NCBI RefSeq assembly: GCF_001485535.1
Contig: NZ_BCMZ01000001.1
Location: 992,001-1,056,000 of the forward strand
DNA: 64,000 bases
Direction of reading: 5' to 3'
Source of the DNA: Halobacterium sp. CBA1132
GTDB taxonomy: Archaea; Halobacteriota; Halobacteria; Halobacteriales; Halobacteriaceae
Shown: positions 1-7,922 of the stretch, piece by piece
How the letters are laid out: each line of letters opens with the position of its first letter
Numbering within the stretch: the first letter of the stretch is position 1
Position numbers and translations under genes: made by a program
The notes under the pieces: model-generated
Seen by the model: only the letters and a program-made list of their open reading frames with translations
What the model was told of the DNA's origin: nothing
Database searches by the model: none

Positions 1-22
1 GAGCGGCAGGCGAAGTACTGAC

Positions 23-2065
23 TCACTCGCTTCTCACCGACGCGTTCACGTAGGCGCCGTCCGGCCCGACGCCGGGCACGTACGCGGCGGCGCCCTCGCA
101 GTTCCGCAAGTCCGTGCAGAGTTCTCGATATGGCGTCATCGTCCGGTAGCCGTCGTCGGTCCGCTGGACGGGGAACCGGACGCGGTACGCGAACCCGGCG
201 CCGTAGCCGCCGTCGACGTGCGCGTCGAGTACGACGCTGGCCGCTTCACCGAGCGGCACCGACGCGTTCTCGCTCCCGGAAGATAGTCGCACGCGTCCGT
301 TCGAGACCGCGAGCGAGACGTTCGCACTCGACGCGTTCCGTGGCGTGACCGTGACGTACGTCTCCTCGTCGCCCGCCGTCAGCGTGAGCGTCACCGTCTG
401 CGTCCACGACGGCAGCCCCAACTCCGTGTCCACGGTCAGCGACTCGCCGCCCGCGACCTGAATTCGCCGGAGGTCGGGGTCGACCGGGTCGCCGCCGTAC
501 GGCGACCACGACCCGCGGTAGACGTACCGGTAGAGCGTGCGGTCCGGGTACTCGTCGGCGACGGCGAGCGGGCGCTCGTCGAGCGCGTAGACGGTCCGGC
601 CGTCGAAGCCCGGGTCGTTGCGCAGCGGCTGGAACGGGTGGTTCAGCCAGTCGCCGTACGGGTCCGGGAGGAAGACGACGCTGTTCGCGGGCGGCCGCGG
701 CTCGAACGGCTCGTAGGCGGCCTCGTAGTGGTCGGTGAGTTCGGCGTTGTCCCGGACTTGCTCGGCCGTCGCGGACGCCGCGACGCCTCCGAGAACCGCG
801 CTCGCGACGAGCAGGACGGCCAGCGCCGCTGCGAGCGCGCGGTTCGTGGAGAGCCGGCTCGCGGCGGCGTCGCGGACGCGCTCGGCGCCCGCGAGCAGGC
901 CGGCGCCGGCGAACGCGCTCACGGGGACGAGCAGGTCGAAGTGGTAGTACGGCCCGAGCGTCGTAATCAGGCCGTTCGGGTCGTCGATGTCCCCGAGGAT
1001 GTTGAAGTTCCCCCAGAAGTAGACGTTCCCGACGACGACGCTGACCGCGACGCCCGCGAGGACGGCTTGCTGCCACGTCCAACCCCGACGATGGGTGGCG
1101 TACGCGCCGACGGCCGCCAGCGGCACGCCGAGCGCGCCGAACGGCGCCCACTCGGTGACGAACTGTTCGAGGACGCTCGCGTTCGCGCGCAGCGCCACCT
1201 CGACGGTGTACTGAATCTCGTGGTTCAGTATCTCGCGGCGGCCGAAGCCGAGGCCGTCCAGCGGCGCGAACGCCTGATACGGGAACACCAGCGGGTCGCC
1301 CGTGACGACGGCGTTGTACGCGAGCGCGACGGCGACCCCACAGAGACCGAACGCGGCGGTCGCGACGCGCCGGCGGAACAGTTCGGAGAAACGGCGTTCG
1401 CGGAGTGGCCCGCGGAGCGTCCAGACGGCGTGCAGGATGAACGGCGTCGCGAACAGGACGGCCGTGTAGGGACGCGAGAAGAACGCGAGGCCGACCGACG
1501 CGCCCGCGACGGCCGCCCACCGAGTGCTCCCGGTGCGTTCGGCGCGGAAGTACGCGAGCGCGAACGCGAGGTTCAGCATCGTCGTCGGCGCGTACGGCAG
1601 GAAGACCGCCGACTGCACGGCGAACAGCGGTGAGCACAGCAGGACGACGGCTGCGAGCAGCCCCGTCCGGTGGTCGAAGGCGTTGCGGACGACGCCGTAG
1701 AGCAGGGCGACGTTGGCGGCGGCGACGGCGGGGAGCGCGTACCGGTAGCTCCCGGCGAGTTCGCCGAGCGCGTAGACGGCGGCGGTGACGGGCGCGTACT
1801 TCGAATAGAGGCCGCGCGGCGAGTCCACGAAGAACCACGGGCGGAACGAGCCCTCGACGGGCGGGTGGAGGAACAGTTTGCCGTCCAGCAGCATCGCGGC
1901 CTGCTGGAGGTAGACGGCTTCGTCGTGGTTCGTGGAGTGGTACGGAAAGACGGTAACGGAGAGCGCGTACGCCGCGAGCGCGGCGACGACCGCGAGTACT
2001 GCTGGCGTGAAAAGGCGACTGCCGCGGGCGTGAGAGACGAGTTGGCGGATGCGCCCGCCCGTCAT
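23..2065 (-). CDS. GT-C family membrane glycosyltransferase (ArnT/PMT-like)
   Basis: A 680-residue membrane protein that probably moves a sugar from a lipid-phosphate carrier to an acceptor on the outer face of the membrane. After a first membrane segment (about residues 15-40) comes a luminal-type loop with NHDEAVYLQQA, matching the acidic DE motif of GT-C enzymes. Some ten further hydrophobic segments follow, then a soluble C-terminal domain from about residue 450 with several N-x-S/T sequons. The ATG at 2065 is chosen over an upstream in-frame GTG because it overlaps the stop of the ABC ATPase gene as ATGA, so it is probably the last gene of the iron transporter operon. The sugar and the acceptor cannot be read from the sequence. 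Confidence 0.8.
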   Translation of the reverse strand: MTGGRIRQLVSHARGSRLFTPAVLAVVAALAAYALSVTVFPYHSTNHDEAVYLQQAAMLLDGKLFLHPPVEGSFRPWFFVDSPRGLYSKYAPVTAAVYALGELAGSYRYALPAVAAANVALLYGVVRNAFDHRTGLLAAVVLLCSPLFAVQSAVFLPYAPTTMLNLAFALAYFRAERTGSTRWAAVAGASVGLAFFSRPYTAVLFATPFILHAVWTLRGPLRERRFSELFRRRVATAAFGLCGVAVALAYNAVVTGDPLVFPYQAFAPLDGLGFGRREILNHEIQYTVEVALRANASVLEQFVTEWAPFGALGVPLAAVGAYATHRRGWTWQQAVLAGVAVSVVVGNVYFWGNFNILGDIDDPNGLITTLGPYYHFDLLVPVSAFAGAGLLAGAERVRDAAASRLSTNRALAAALAVLLVASAVLGGVAASATAEQVRDNAELTDHYEAAYEPFEPRPPANSVVFLPDPYGDWLNHPFQPLRNDPGFDGRTVYALDERPLAVADEYPDRTLYRYVYRGSWSPYGGDPVDPDLRRIQVAGGESLTVDTELGLPSWTQTVTLTLTAGDEETYVTVTPRNASSANVSLAVSNGRVRLSSGSENASVPLGEAASVVLDAHVDGGYGAGFAYRVRFPVQRTDDGYRTMTPYRELCTDLRNCEGAAAYVPGVGPDGAYVNASVRSE

Positions 2066-3192
2066 CCTTGCTTGGGGTACCACGCCAGCGAGTGGTCGGC
2101 GACGAGGTCGACGGTGACGGGTTCGCCGACGGCCATGTCCTCGGCGTGGTTGTGCAGGCAGCGCACGACGTCGCCGTTGTCCAGTTCGACGTGGTAGATG
2201 AACGACGGTCCGGTGTACTGTCGGCGGACGATGGTGCCGTTGGCGTTGGCCTCGTTGTCGGGGACGGCGCGGAGGTCGTCCGGTCGCACGAGCACGTCGA
2301 CCATCGCGCCGGCGTAGCCGTCGGCCAACCCCTTCAACAGCGTCCGGTCGTAGCTCCCGATGGACGTGTCGACGGTGTCGCCGCCGACGCGCGCGGAGAG
2401 GAACCCCGCCTGTCCGAGGAAGGACGCGACGAACCGCGACTCGGGGTGCTCGAACACCTCTTCGGGGTCGCCGACCTGTTCGAGTTGGCCGTCGTTGAGC
2501 ACCGCGACGCGGTCCGAGATGGAGAGCGCTTCCTCCTGGTCGTGGGTGACGGAGACGGCGGTGACGCCGGCCTCCTTGAGGATGCGCCGGACCTCCTCGC
2601 GCATCTCCACGCGCAGGCGGACGTCCAGATTCGAGAACGGCTCGTCCAACAGGAGGATGTCGGGTTCGGGCGCGAGACTGCGCGCGAGCGCGACGCGCTG
2701 CTGTTGGCCGCCCGAGAGCTGGTCGGGCGAGCGGTCGCCCATCCCGGGCATGTCCACGAGGTCGAGCAGGTCGTCGACGCGCTCGTCGGCGGCGTCGCCG
2801 TCGCGGTCGGTGAGTCCGAACGCGACGTTCTCCCGGACCGAGAGGTGCGGGAACAGCGCGAAGTCCTGAAAGACGATGCCGACGCCCCGCGACTCGGCCT
2901 CCACGAACGTCGACGGCCCCGCGACCGTCTCGTCACCCAGCGAGATGACGCCCTCACTGGGGCGTTCGAGGCCGGCGAGCATGCGCAGCGTCGTCGTCTT
3001 CCCGCAGCCCGACGGTCCCAGGAGTGTGAGGAGTTCGCCGTCGCGGACGGACAGCGAGAGGTCCGTGACCGCGGTCTCGGAGCCGTACTCCTTGGTCACG
3101 GCGTCGAGTTCGAGCACCGCGTCGGCGGCGTCGGTCGGTCCGTCGGCGTCGGAGTCGACCGTCGCGTTCGTCGTGAGTTCGCTGTCAGCCAT
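2062..3192 (-). CDS. ABC transporter ATP-binding protein (iron(III)/thiamine/spermidine type)
   Basis: The 376-residue energy-coupling subunit of the importer encoded by the two upstream genes. It shows Walker A GPSGCGKTTT, a Q-loop (VFQDFALFPHLSVRENVAFGL), the signature LSGGQQQRVALARSL, Walker B ILLLDEPFSNLD and the switch His in SVTHDQEEAL. A TOBE-type C-terminal domain follows. The start is set at MADSELTTNAT because the upstream part of the open frame lies inside the permease gene; the ATG overlaps the permease stop by 8 bp. It is followed by the glycosyltransferase through an ATGA overlap. The substrate is inferred from the binding protein to be ferric iron. Confidence 0.93.
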   Translation of the reverse strand: MADSELTTNATVDSDADGPTDAADAVLELDAVTKEYGSETAVTDLSLSVRDGELLTLLGPSGCGKTTTLRMLAGLERPSEGVISLGDETVAGPSTFVEAESRGVGIVFQDFALFPHLSVRENVAFGLTDRDGDAADERVDDLLDLVDMPGMGDRSPDQLSGGQQQRVALARSLAPEPDILLLDEPFSNLDVRLRVEMREEVRRILKEAGVTAVSVTHDQEEALSISDRVAVLNDGQLEQVGDPEEVFEHPESRFVASFLGQAGFLSARVGGDTVDTSIGSYDRTLLKGLADGYAGAMVDVLVRPDDLRAVPDNEANANGTIVRRQYTGPSFIYHVELDNGDVVRCLHNHAEDMAVGEPVTVDLVADHSLAWYPKQG

Positions 3193-4792
3193 TGTATCGT
3201 TCCTGTGCGAGGATGACGACCATCGAGAGCGCGGACACGCCCACGAGCACGAGCGCGGGTATCGCGGCCGCGCCGTACGAGCCGGCCCCTCTGACGAGCC
3301 AGATGTAGGAGACGAGGGTTTCAAAGCCTATCGGACTGAGCATCAGTGTCGCCGGGAGTTCCTTCATCGTCGTGAGGAAGACCAAGGCAGCGCCGGCGGC
3401 GACGCCGGGCGCGATGAGCGGCAGCGTCACCTTCCGGAACGCGCCGAACGGCGACCGGCCGAGCGTGCGCGCGGCCTCCGTGAGTTTCGGGTCGACCTGG
3501 AGGACCGACGAGCGCACCGTGCCGACTGCCTGCGGGAGGAAGCGCACGACGTACGCGAACACGAGCAGCGGCACGGTCTTGTACAGCGACTGGGTGAACT
3601 CCGTGGAGAGGTACAGCAGTGCGAGCCCGACGACGACGCCGGGAATCGCGTAGCCGACGTACGTCAGTCGGTCGGTCAGCGTCGAGAACAGCGACGAGGA
3701 GCGCGCGGCGTATCCGGCGACGGGCAGCGCCAGCAGGGACGCGACGAGGGCGGCGGCGACGGCGACTTTGAGGGAGTTCCACGCGACCACGGGTTCGAAA
3801 TCGAAGACCGCGGCGCCGGCCTGCTCGAACCACCACGCGAGCACGCCCAGCGGCACGCCCAGCGAGAGCACCGCGACGGCCGCACAGAACGCCATCGCGG
3901 GCCACTTCCAGACGCCGAGCGTGATGCGGCCGGGCTGGCGGGAGCCACGGGAGACGTAGGACGCGTCGCCCTCGCCGATGCGGGATTCGAGCGCGAGCAC
4001 GACGGCGACCACCGCCAGCAGTTGCAGCGAGAGCAACGCGGGGTAGCCCTCGGGGACGCCGAGGCTGCGCTGGGCGATGTATATCTGCTGGGTGAACACC
4101 TCGTAGCGCATGATGGAGGGCGTCCCGAAGTCAGAGAGCGCGTACAGCGCCGCCAGCAGCGCGCCGGCGGTGACGCCGGGCAGAATCTGGGGGACGGTGA
4201 CGCGCTTGAACGCTTCCCAGCGCGAGTGGTTGAGGGTGCGCGCGGCTTCCACGAGCGTGCCGTCGAAGGACAGCAGCGCGGCCCGCGTGGTGAGGAAGAC
4301 GTAGGGGTACGTGAACAGAATCAACACGAGCGCGGTGCCGTGGAGCCCGTAGATGGCGGGGATGCGTTCGACGCCCAGCGGCGCGAGCGCGTCCGCGAGG
4401 TCGCCCTGGGGGCCGAACGCGGAGGCGAACGTGAACGCGCCGATGTAGCTGGGGACGACCAGCGGGAGCGCGGCGACGACGGTCCAGAATCGCCGCCCCG
4501 GAAGGTCGGTTTGGACCGTGAGGACGGCCAACGGGACCCCGATGAGCACACAACCCAGTGTCACCCAGAACACGAGCACGAGGCTGTTGGCGAGCACGTC
4601 GAGGCTGCCGGTCTGCGTGAGGAGGCCGAAGAGGTGGCCGAACCCGTAGTTCGACGCGCGAACGAGCAGGCCGACCAGCGGCAGGGAGACGAACGCGGCG
4701 ACGGCGCCGGCGAGCACGGCGAGCGAGAGCCCCGGCTCGTCGTCGCCACCGACCGCGTCTCGGAGGCGTGCGAGGCGCTCGCTGGCCGCCAT
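3185..4792 (-). CDS. ABC transporter permease, fused two-domain type (FbpB/ThiP-like)
   Basis: A 535-residue permease with about twelve membrane segments, formed by two tandem BPD_transp_1 domains (about residues 60-260 and 330-530). Each half carries the EAA loop that contacts the ATPase: EAARTLNHSRWEAFKRVTVPQILPG in the first half (seen in part) and EAARTLGRSPFGAFRKVTLPL in the second. This fused layout is usual in ferric iron and thiamine importers. The ATG directly abuts the stop codon of the binding-protein gene with no gap, so the two are co-transcribed. Confidence 0.92.
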   Translation of the reverse strand: MAASERLARLRDAVGGDDEPGLSLAVLAGAVAAFVSLPLVGLLVRASNYGFGHLFGLLTQTGSLDVLANSLVLVFWVTLGCVLIGVPLAVLTVQTDLPGRRFWTVVAALPLVVPSYIGAFTFASAFGPQGDLADALAPLGVERIPAIYGLHGTALVLILFTYPYVFLTTRAALLSFDGTLVEAARTLNHSRWEAFKRVTVPQILPGVTAGALLAALYALSDFGTPSIMRYEVFTQQIYIAQRSLGVPEGYPALLSLQLLAVVAVVLALESRIGEGDASYVSRGSRQPGRITLGVWKWPAMAFCAAVAVLSLGVPLGVLAWWFEQAGAAVFDFEPVVAWNSLKVAVAAALVASLLALPVAGYAARSSSLFSTLTDRLTYVGYAIPGVVVGLALLYLSTEFTQSLYKTVPLLVFAYVVRFLPQAVGTVRSSVLQVDPKLTEAARTLGRSPFGAFRKVTLPLIAPGVAAGAALVFLTTMKELPATLMLSPIGFETLVSYIWLVRGAGSYGAAAIPALVLVGVSALSMVVILAQERYNG

Positions 4793-5947
4793 CTACGAGA
4801 GGATGCCGACGTCCTCCAGCAGTTCGATGGTGGGTTGGACGTCCGACAGCGACTGGAGGTCCAACTCCGGCGGCGACAGTTCCTCGATGGTGGGCAGCGG
4901 GCCGACGGGCTCGACGCCGTCTATCATCGGGAACGCGAACCCGCGGGTGGCGAGGAACTCCTGTGCTTCCGCGGAGAGCAGGTGGCGAACGAACAGGTCC
5001 GCGAGGTCGGCGTCGCTGGCGCCGTCGAGGACGCTGGCGCCCGCGGTGTTGACGAACGCGCCGGCGTCGTTCTCGGTGAACGCGAGGTCGAGGGGGGCGT
5101 CGGGGCTGTTCGCGAACACGAGAATCGGGTAGTAGTGGTTCGTGAGCCCGAGGCCGACTTCGCCGTTCGCGATGCCCTGCGAGACGGCGGCGTACTCGCT
5201 GCCGTAGCGCGCGGGGTTCTGTTCGAGCATGTTGTTCAGCCACTCGCGGGTGCCGTCGTCGCCGCGGAGTTGGCGCATCGCGGTGACGAACCCGTGGAAC
5301 GCGCCGTAGGTGGGCGCCCACCCGATGGACTCGGTGAAGCGGTCGGCGGTCGCGATTTCGTCGACGCTGGTGGGAATCTCGTCGGCGCTGAACTGATTGG
5401 TGTTGTACGGAACCGCGCGCGACCGGCCGGCGACGCCCGCCCACTGGTCGGTGACGAATCGGTCGTCGCCGACCATCGAGCGGGCGTTGCTGGACAGCTC
5501 GAGGGTCGCGCCGTTCTCCGCGACGTACGCCAGCGAGCCGGCGTCGACGGACCAGAACACGTCGGCCTGCGTGGTCCCGCTCTCGTATTCGTCGACGATG
5601 ACGTTCGCGAGCTGGGAGGAGGGCTGCGTCTGCGTGGACGCCGTGAAGCCGTCGTAGTACTGGTCGAGCAGGTCGATGAGCGTGGTGTAGCGGCCGCCTT
5701 CGCCGCCGCCGAGGTAGATGGAGAGTTCGCCTTCGAGGTCCGGGAGGTCCTCGATGGAGGTGCCGCCGGGGACGGGTCGGTCGGAGACGATTTCGCCGGA
5801 GCCGCGGAAGTCCGCGAGCGTCGGCCGGTCGTCACTGTCGCTGCCGCCACTGCCGAGGATACCCGAACAGCCGGCGAGTGCGGTCGTCGAAGCTACGCCC
5901 GCCGCCGCGAGGAAGCGCCGACGCGTCTGACTCTGTCGCTCTCTCAT
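4793..5947 (-). CDS. Iron(III) ABC transporter substrate-binding lipoprotein
   Basis: A 384-residue extracytoplasmic solute-binding protein. The N-terminus has a twin-arginine motif (RRRFL) and a lipobox (LAGC), so it is probably exported by Tat and anchored by a lipid. The body reads as a family-1 periplasmic binding protein of the FbpA type; NHYYPIL in the second half recalls the paired tyrosines that bind ferric iron in FbpA. It heads the binding protein-permease-ATPase-glycosyltransferase operon. A TATA-like element and a DtxR-type palindrome lie immediately upstream, and the TATA spacing predicts a leaderless mRNA starting near the ATG. Another oxidised metal or thiamine is a less likely substrate. 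Confidence 0.9.
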   Translation of the reverse strand: MRERQSQTRRRFLAAAGVASTTALAGCSGILGSGGSDSDDRPTLADFRGSGEIVSDRPVPGGTSIEDLPDLEGELSIYLGGGEGGRYTTLIDLLDQYYDGFTASTQTQPSSQLANVIVDEYESGTTQADVFWSVDAGSLAYVAENGATLELSSNARSMVGDDRFVTDQWAGVAGRSRAVPYNTNQFSADEIPTSVDEIATADRFTESIGWAPTYGAFHGFVTAMRQLRGDDGTREWLNNMLEQNPARYGSEYAAVSQGIANGEVGLGLTNHYYPILVFANSPDAPLDLAFTENDAGAFVNTAGASVLDGASDADLADLFVRHLLSAEAQEFLATRGFAFPMIDGVEPVGPLPTIEELSPPELDLQSLSDVQPTIELLEDVGILS

Positions 5948-5955
5948 GTGTTGGA

Positions 5956-5969
5956 TTAGGCTGGCCTAA
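5956..5969. promoter_or_regulatory. DtxR/IdeR-like metal-regulator operator upstream of the iron ABC operon
   Basis: TTAGGCTGGCCTAA is a near-perfect inverted repeat (TTAGGC / GCCTAA) matching the form of DtxR/IdeR-family sites. It lies between the TATA-like element and the ATG of the binding-protein gene, where a bound repressor would block the preinitiation complex. Haloarchaea have Idr-type DtxR homologues that control iron genes; binding here is inferred. Confidence 0.75.
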
Positions 5970-5970
5970 A

Positions 5971-5980
5971 ACTCTTATAA
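5971..5980 (-). promoter_or_regulatory. TATA box of the iron ABC operon
   Basis: On the minus strand this reads TTATAAGAGT, about 25-30 nt upstream of the ATG at 5947, which is the spacing for a leaderless archaeal transcript. Confidence 0.65.
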
Positions 5981-6001
5981 CTACCGGTTCCGGCGTCCGG
6001 G

Positions 6002-7150
6002 TCAGTCGTCGGCGGGCGCCGCCGCGCGCTGCTCGGCCAGTTCCGCACAGCAGTCCACCCAGTCGAGCAGGTACTCCCCGCACTCCGCGAGGAACGCGCC
6101 GTTGTTGTACTCCTCGTAGTCGCCCTCGACGAGGCGCTCGCCGACCGCCCGCGCGACTGCCTCGTAGGAGTCCTCGTCGGGCTCGACGGCGGCGACTTCC
6201 TTCCAGAAGTGCTCGTTCAGTTCGAGGCCCGCGACCTCGTTGGCGAGGTCGTCGAACGTCGACCGCGGCGCCTTGTTGTGCTCGCACAGCGGCGCGCCGT
6301 TGTAAATCTCGCCGCCCACCACGTCGGCCGCGCGCTTCAGGAGGACGCCGCTCCAGATGTCGTCGAAGCGCCCGACCTCCCACGCGTTGTCGTCCATCGG
6401 GAACTGGTAGAACGCGGGTACGACCTCGCGGCGGAACGCGAGGTTCATCGAGCACACCGTGAGGTAGTTCTCTTCGGCGGCGACGAAGTCGCGGTCGAAG
6501 TCCGCGAAGTCCGTGCGCGTCTGGGCCTGTCCCTGCAGGTCGCCGTCCATCAGGATGCGCACCGCGTCGAGGTCCGGGACGTTCGTCCAGAGCCCCTGCG
6601 AGGCGACCACGTGCTCCGTCTCTGTGGTGTCTGTCTCGATGTCCTCGTCCATCGCGGCGTAGGGGTAGCCGCGCGGGTAGAGGTCCGAGTCGGACTGGAA
6701 GAGGACGTTCACCCACTGCTCGTCGGAGGACACTTCCTCGACGCTTCCCTCGTGGGCGAGGTTGTCGAGGTGCGTTCCGAAGAAGTCCCACTCGTCGTGG
6801 GGGAGCGTGTCGTCGTCGATGAACACGCCGTACTCGAAGTCGTTGGCCCACAGATAGAGGAGGCCGAACGACGTCTGCGCGTGGCTGGCGGCGGGAATCA
6901 GGTGGCTGTACTCGGCAATGTCCTGTTCGGCGAACCACGATTCGCGGTCGCTGCCGTCGAAGACGGCGCCGGCGACGCCCTCCTCGTCGAGCATCGCGCG
7001 CATCCCGTCGGTGTCACAGAAGTCCTCGGTGACGAGGACGACGAACAGGCGGTCGAGGTCGAAGCCGTGGTCGCGGGCGTTCTGGAAGTACTCCCGCATG
7101 CACTCGTACTCCCGAATCGTCGGCACGACCACGCAGACGTCTCGGTTCAT
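6002..7150 (-). CDS. Reversibly glycosylated polypeptide / UDP-arabinopyranose mutase-like protein
   Basis: A 382-residue soluble protein resembling the RGP family (often labelled alpha-1,4-glucan-protein synthase). Supporting motifs are an N-terminal VVVPTIRE, the acidic FIDDDTLP near residue 115 (nucleotide-sugar site), YPRGYPY, ASQGLWTNVPDLDA, CSMNLAFRREV and GRFDDIWSGVLLK. In plants these proteins interconvert UDP-arabinopyranose and UDP-arabinofuranose or are self-glycosylated; the archaeal role is unknown. It sits upstream of the iron importer in the same direction, separated by 54 bp that carry the importer promoter. Two DtxR-like palindromes precede it, one in the core-promoter position, so metal control is likely. 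Confidence 0.8.
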   Translation of the reverse strand: MNRDVCVVVPTIREYECMREYFQNARDHGFDLDRLFVVLVTEDFCDTDGMRAMLDEEGVAGAVFDGSDRESWFAEQDIAEYSHLIPAASHAQTSFGLLYLWANDFEYGVFIDDDTLPHDEWDFFGTHLDNLAHEGSVEEVSSDEQWVNVLFQSDSDLYPRGYPYAAMDEDIETDTTETEHVVASQGLWTNVPDLDAVRILMDGDLQGQAQTRTDFADFDRDFVAAEENYLTVCSMNLAFRREVVPAFYQFPMDDNAWEVGRFDDIWSGVLLKRAADVVGGEIYNGAPLCEHNKAPRSTFDDLANEVAGLELNEHFWKEVAAVEPDEDSYEAVARAVGERLVEGDYEEYNNGAFLAECGEYLLDWVDCCAELAEQRAAAPADD

Positions 7151-7166
7151 CCGTTGGACTCGTCTA

Positions 7167-7182
7167 TTTAGGCCACCCTAAA
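7167..7182. promoter_or_regulatory. DtxR-like palindrome overlapping the promoter of the RGP-like gene
   Basis: TTTAGGCCACCCTAAA is a 16-bp imperfect inverted repeat of the same type as the site before the iron operon. It lies 17-32 nt upstream of the ATG at 7150, overlapping the likely TATA position on the minus strand. Confidence 0.7.
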
Positions 7183-7195
7183 ATGGGTGTCGATG

Positions 7196-7211
7196 TTTAG
7201 GCCGTCCTAAA
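7196..7211. promoter_or_regulatory. Second DtxR-like palindrome upstream of the RGP-like gene
   Basis: TTTAGGCCGTCCTAAA is another 16-bp inverted repeat, spaced 29 bp from the first (start to start, nearly three helical turns). It begins just after the stop codon of the upstream membrane-protein gene. Two sites in nearly the same helical phase suggest cooperative binding. Confidence 0.7.
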
Positions 7212-7214
7212 CAC

Positions 7215-7922
7215 TCAGGTGAGGCCGGCGACCGACTGCTGGAGGCGCACCGTCGGCGGCACCAGCAGGCCGCCGAGCAACACGAGGAACACGTAGAAGA
7301 CGCCGTCCGCGACAGCAGCGGGCGCCAGCAGCGCCAACGCGTCCGCGACCGCGACGCCGGTCGCGCACACCAACACCAACAACAGGTGGCGGCGCAGCGT
7401 ATCCAGCACCGTTCCGTGGGCCAGCGACTCCAGTCGCTCGCTGAACGCCACGCCGTACGTCGCGAACGCGAGCGCGCCAACCGCCTTCACGCCCGCCGCC
7501 ACCGCCGGCTGGTCGATGAGCACGACGACCAGCCACTCCACGGCGACGACGACCACGAACCCGAACTCCAGCCGCCGCACCCGTTCGAGGGAGACGGCGC
7601 GCTCGTCGGGCGACGGCGCGAGCGCGCTGTTGAAGTACACCTCCCGGAGCGCGAACGTCAGGAACGCGATGGCGACCAACAGCGAGACGTCCGCGAACGC
7701 GCGCACCACGCTCCCCGCGCCCGCCGTCAGCGCCAGTCCGAGCGCGCCGAACACCGCGAACGCCAACCCGAGGTACGTGAGGTACCCCCAGAAGTCGTCG
7801 TACCCCTCCAGCCGGTCGAACGCGTAGTTCTGGACCGCGTAGTACGTGAACGACAGCCCCGCGACCACGACGATGCCGTAGCCCGCGAACGCGACCGCAA
7901 ACAGCGTCTCCGCGGCGGTCAT
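7215..7922 (-). CDS. Multi-pass membrane protein paired with a pseudokinase
   Basis: A 235-residue hydrophobic protein with about six or seven membrane segments and a short charged cytoplasmic loop near residues 100-115. I do not recognise a characterised family. Its ATG overlaps the stop of the HEAT/kinase-like gene as ATGA, so the two are co-translated and may act together at the membrane. No catalytic motif is visible. Confidence 0.75.
   Translation of the reverse strand: MTAAETLFAVAFAGYGIVVVAGLSFTYYAVQNYAFDRLEGYDDFWGYLTYLGLAFAVFGALGLALTAGAGSVVRAFADVSLLVAIAFLTFALREVYFNSALAPSPDERAVSLERVRRLEFGFVVVVAVEWLVVVLIDQPAVAAGVKAVGALAFATYGVAFSERLESLAHGTVLDTLRRHLLLVLVCATGVAVADALALLAPAAVADGVFYVFLVLLGGLLVPPTVRLQQSVAGLT

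Noticed and set aside
2876-5959. A 1027-codon open frame on the plus strand through the iron transporter genes
   Set aside because: It is antisense to three well-supported genes and has Arg/Glu/Asp-rich low-complexity sequence typical of shadow frames in high-GC DNA.
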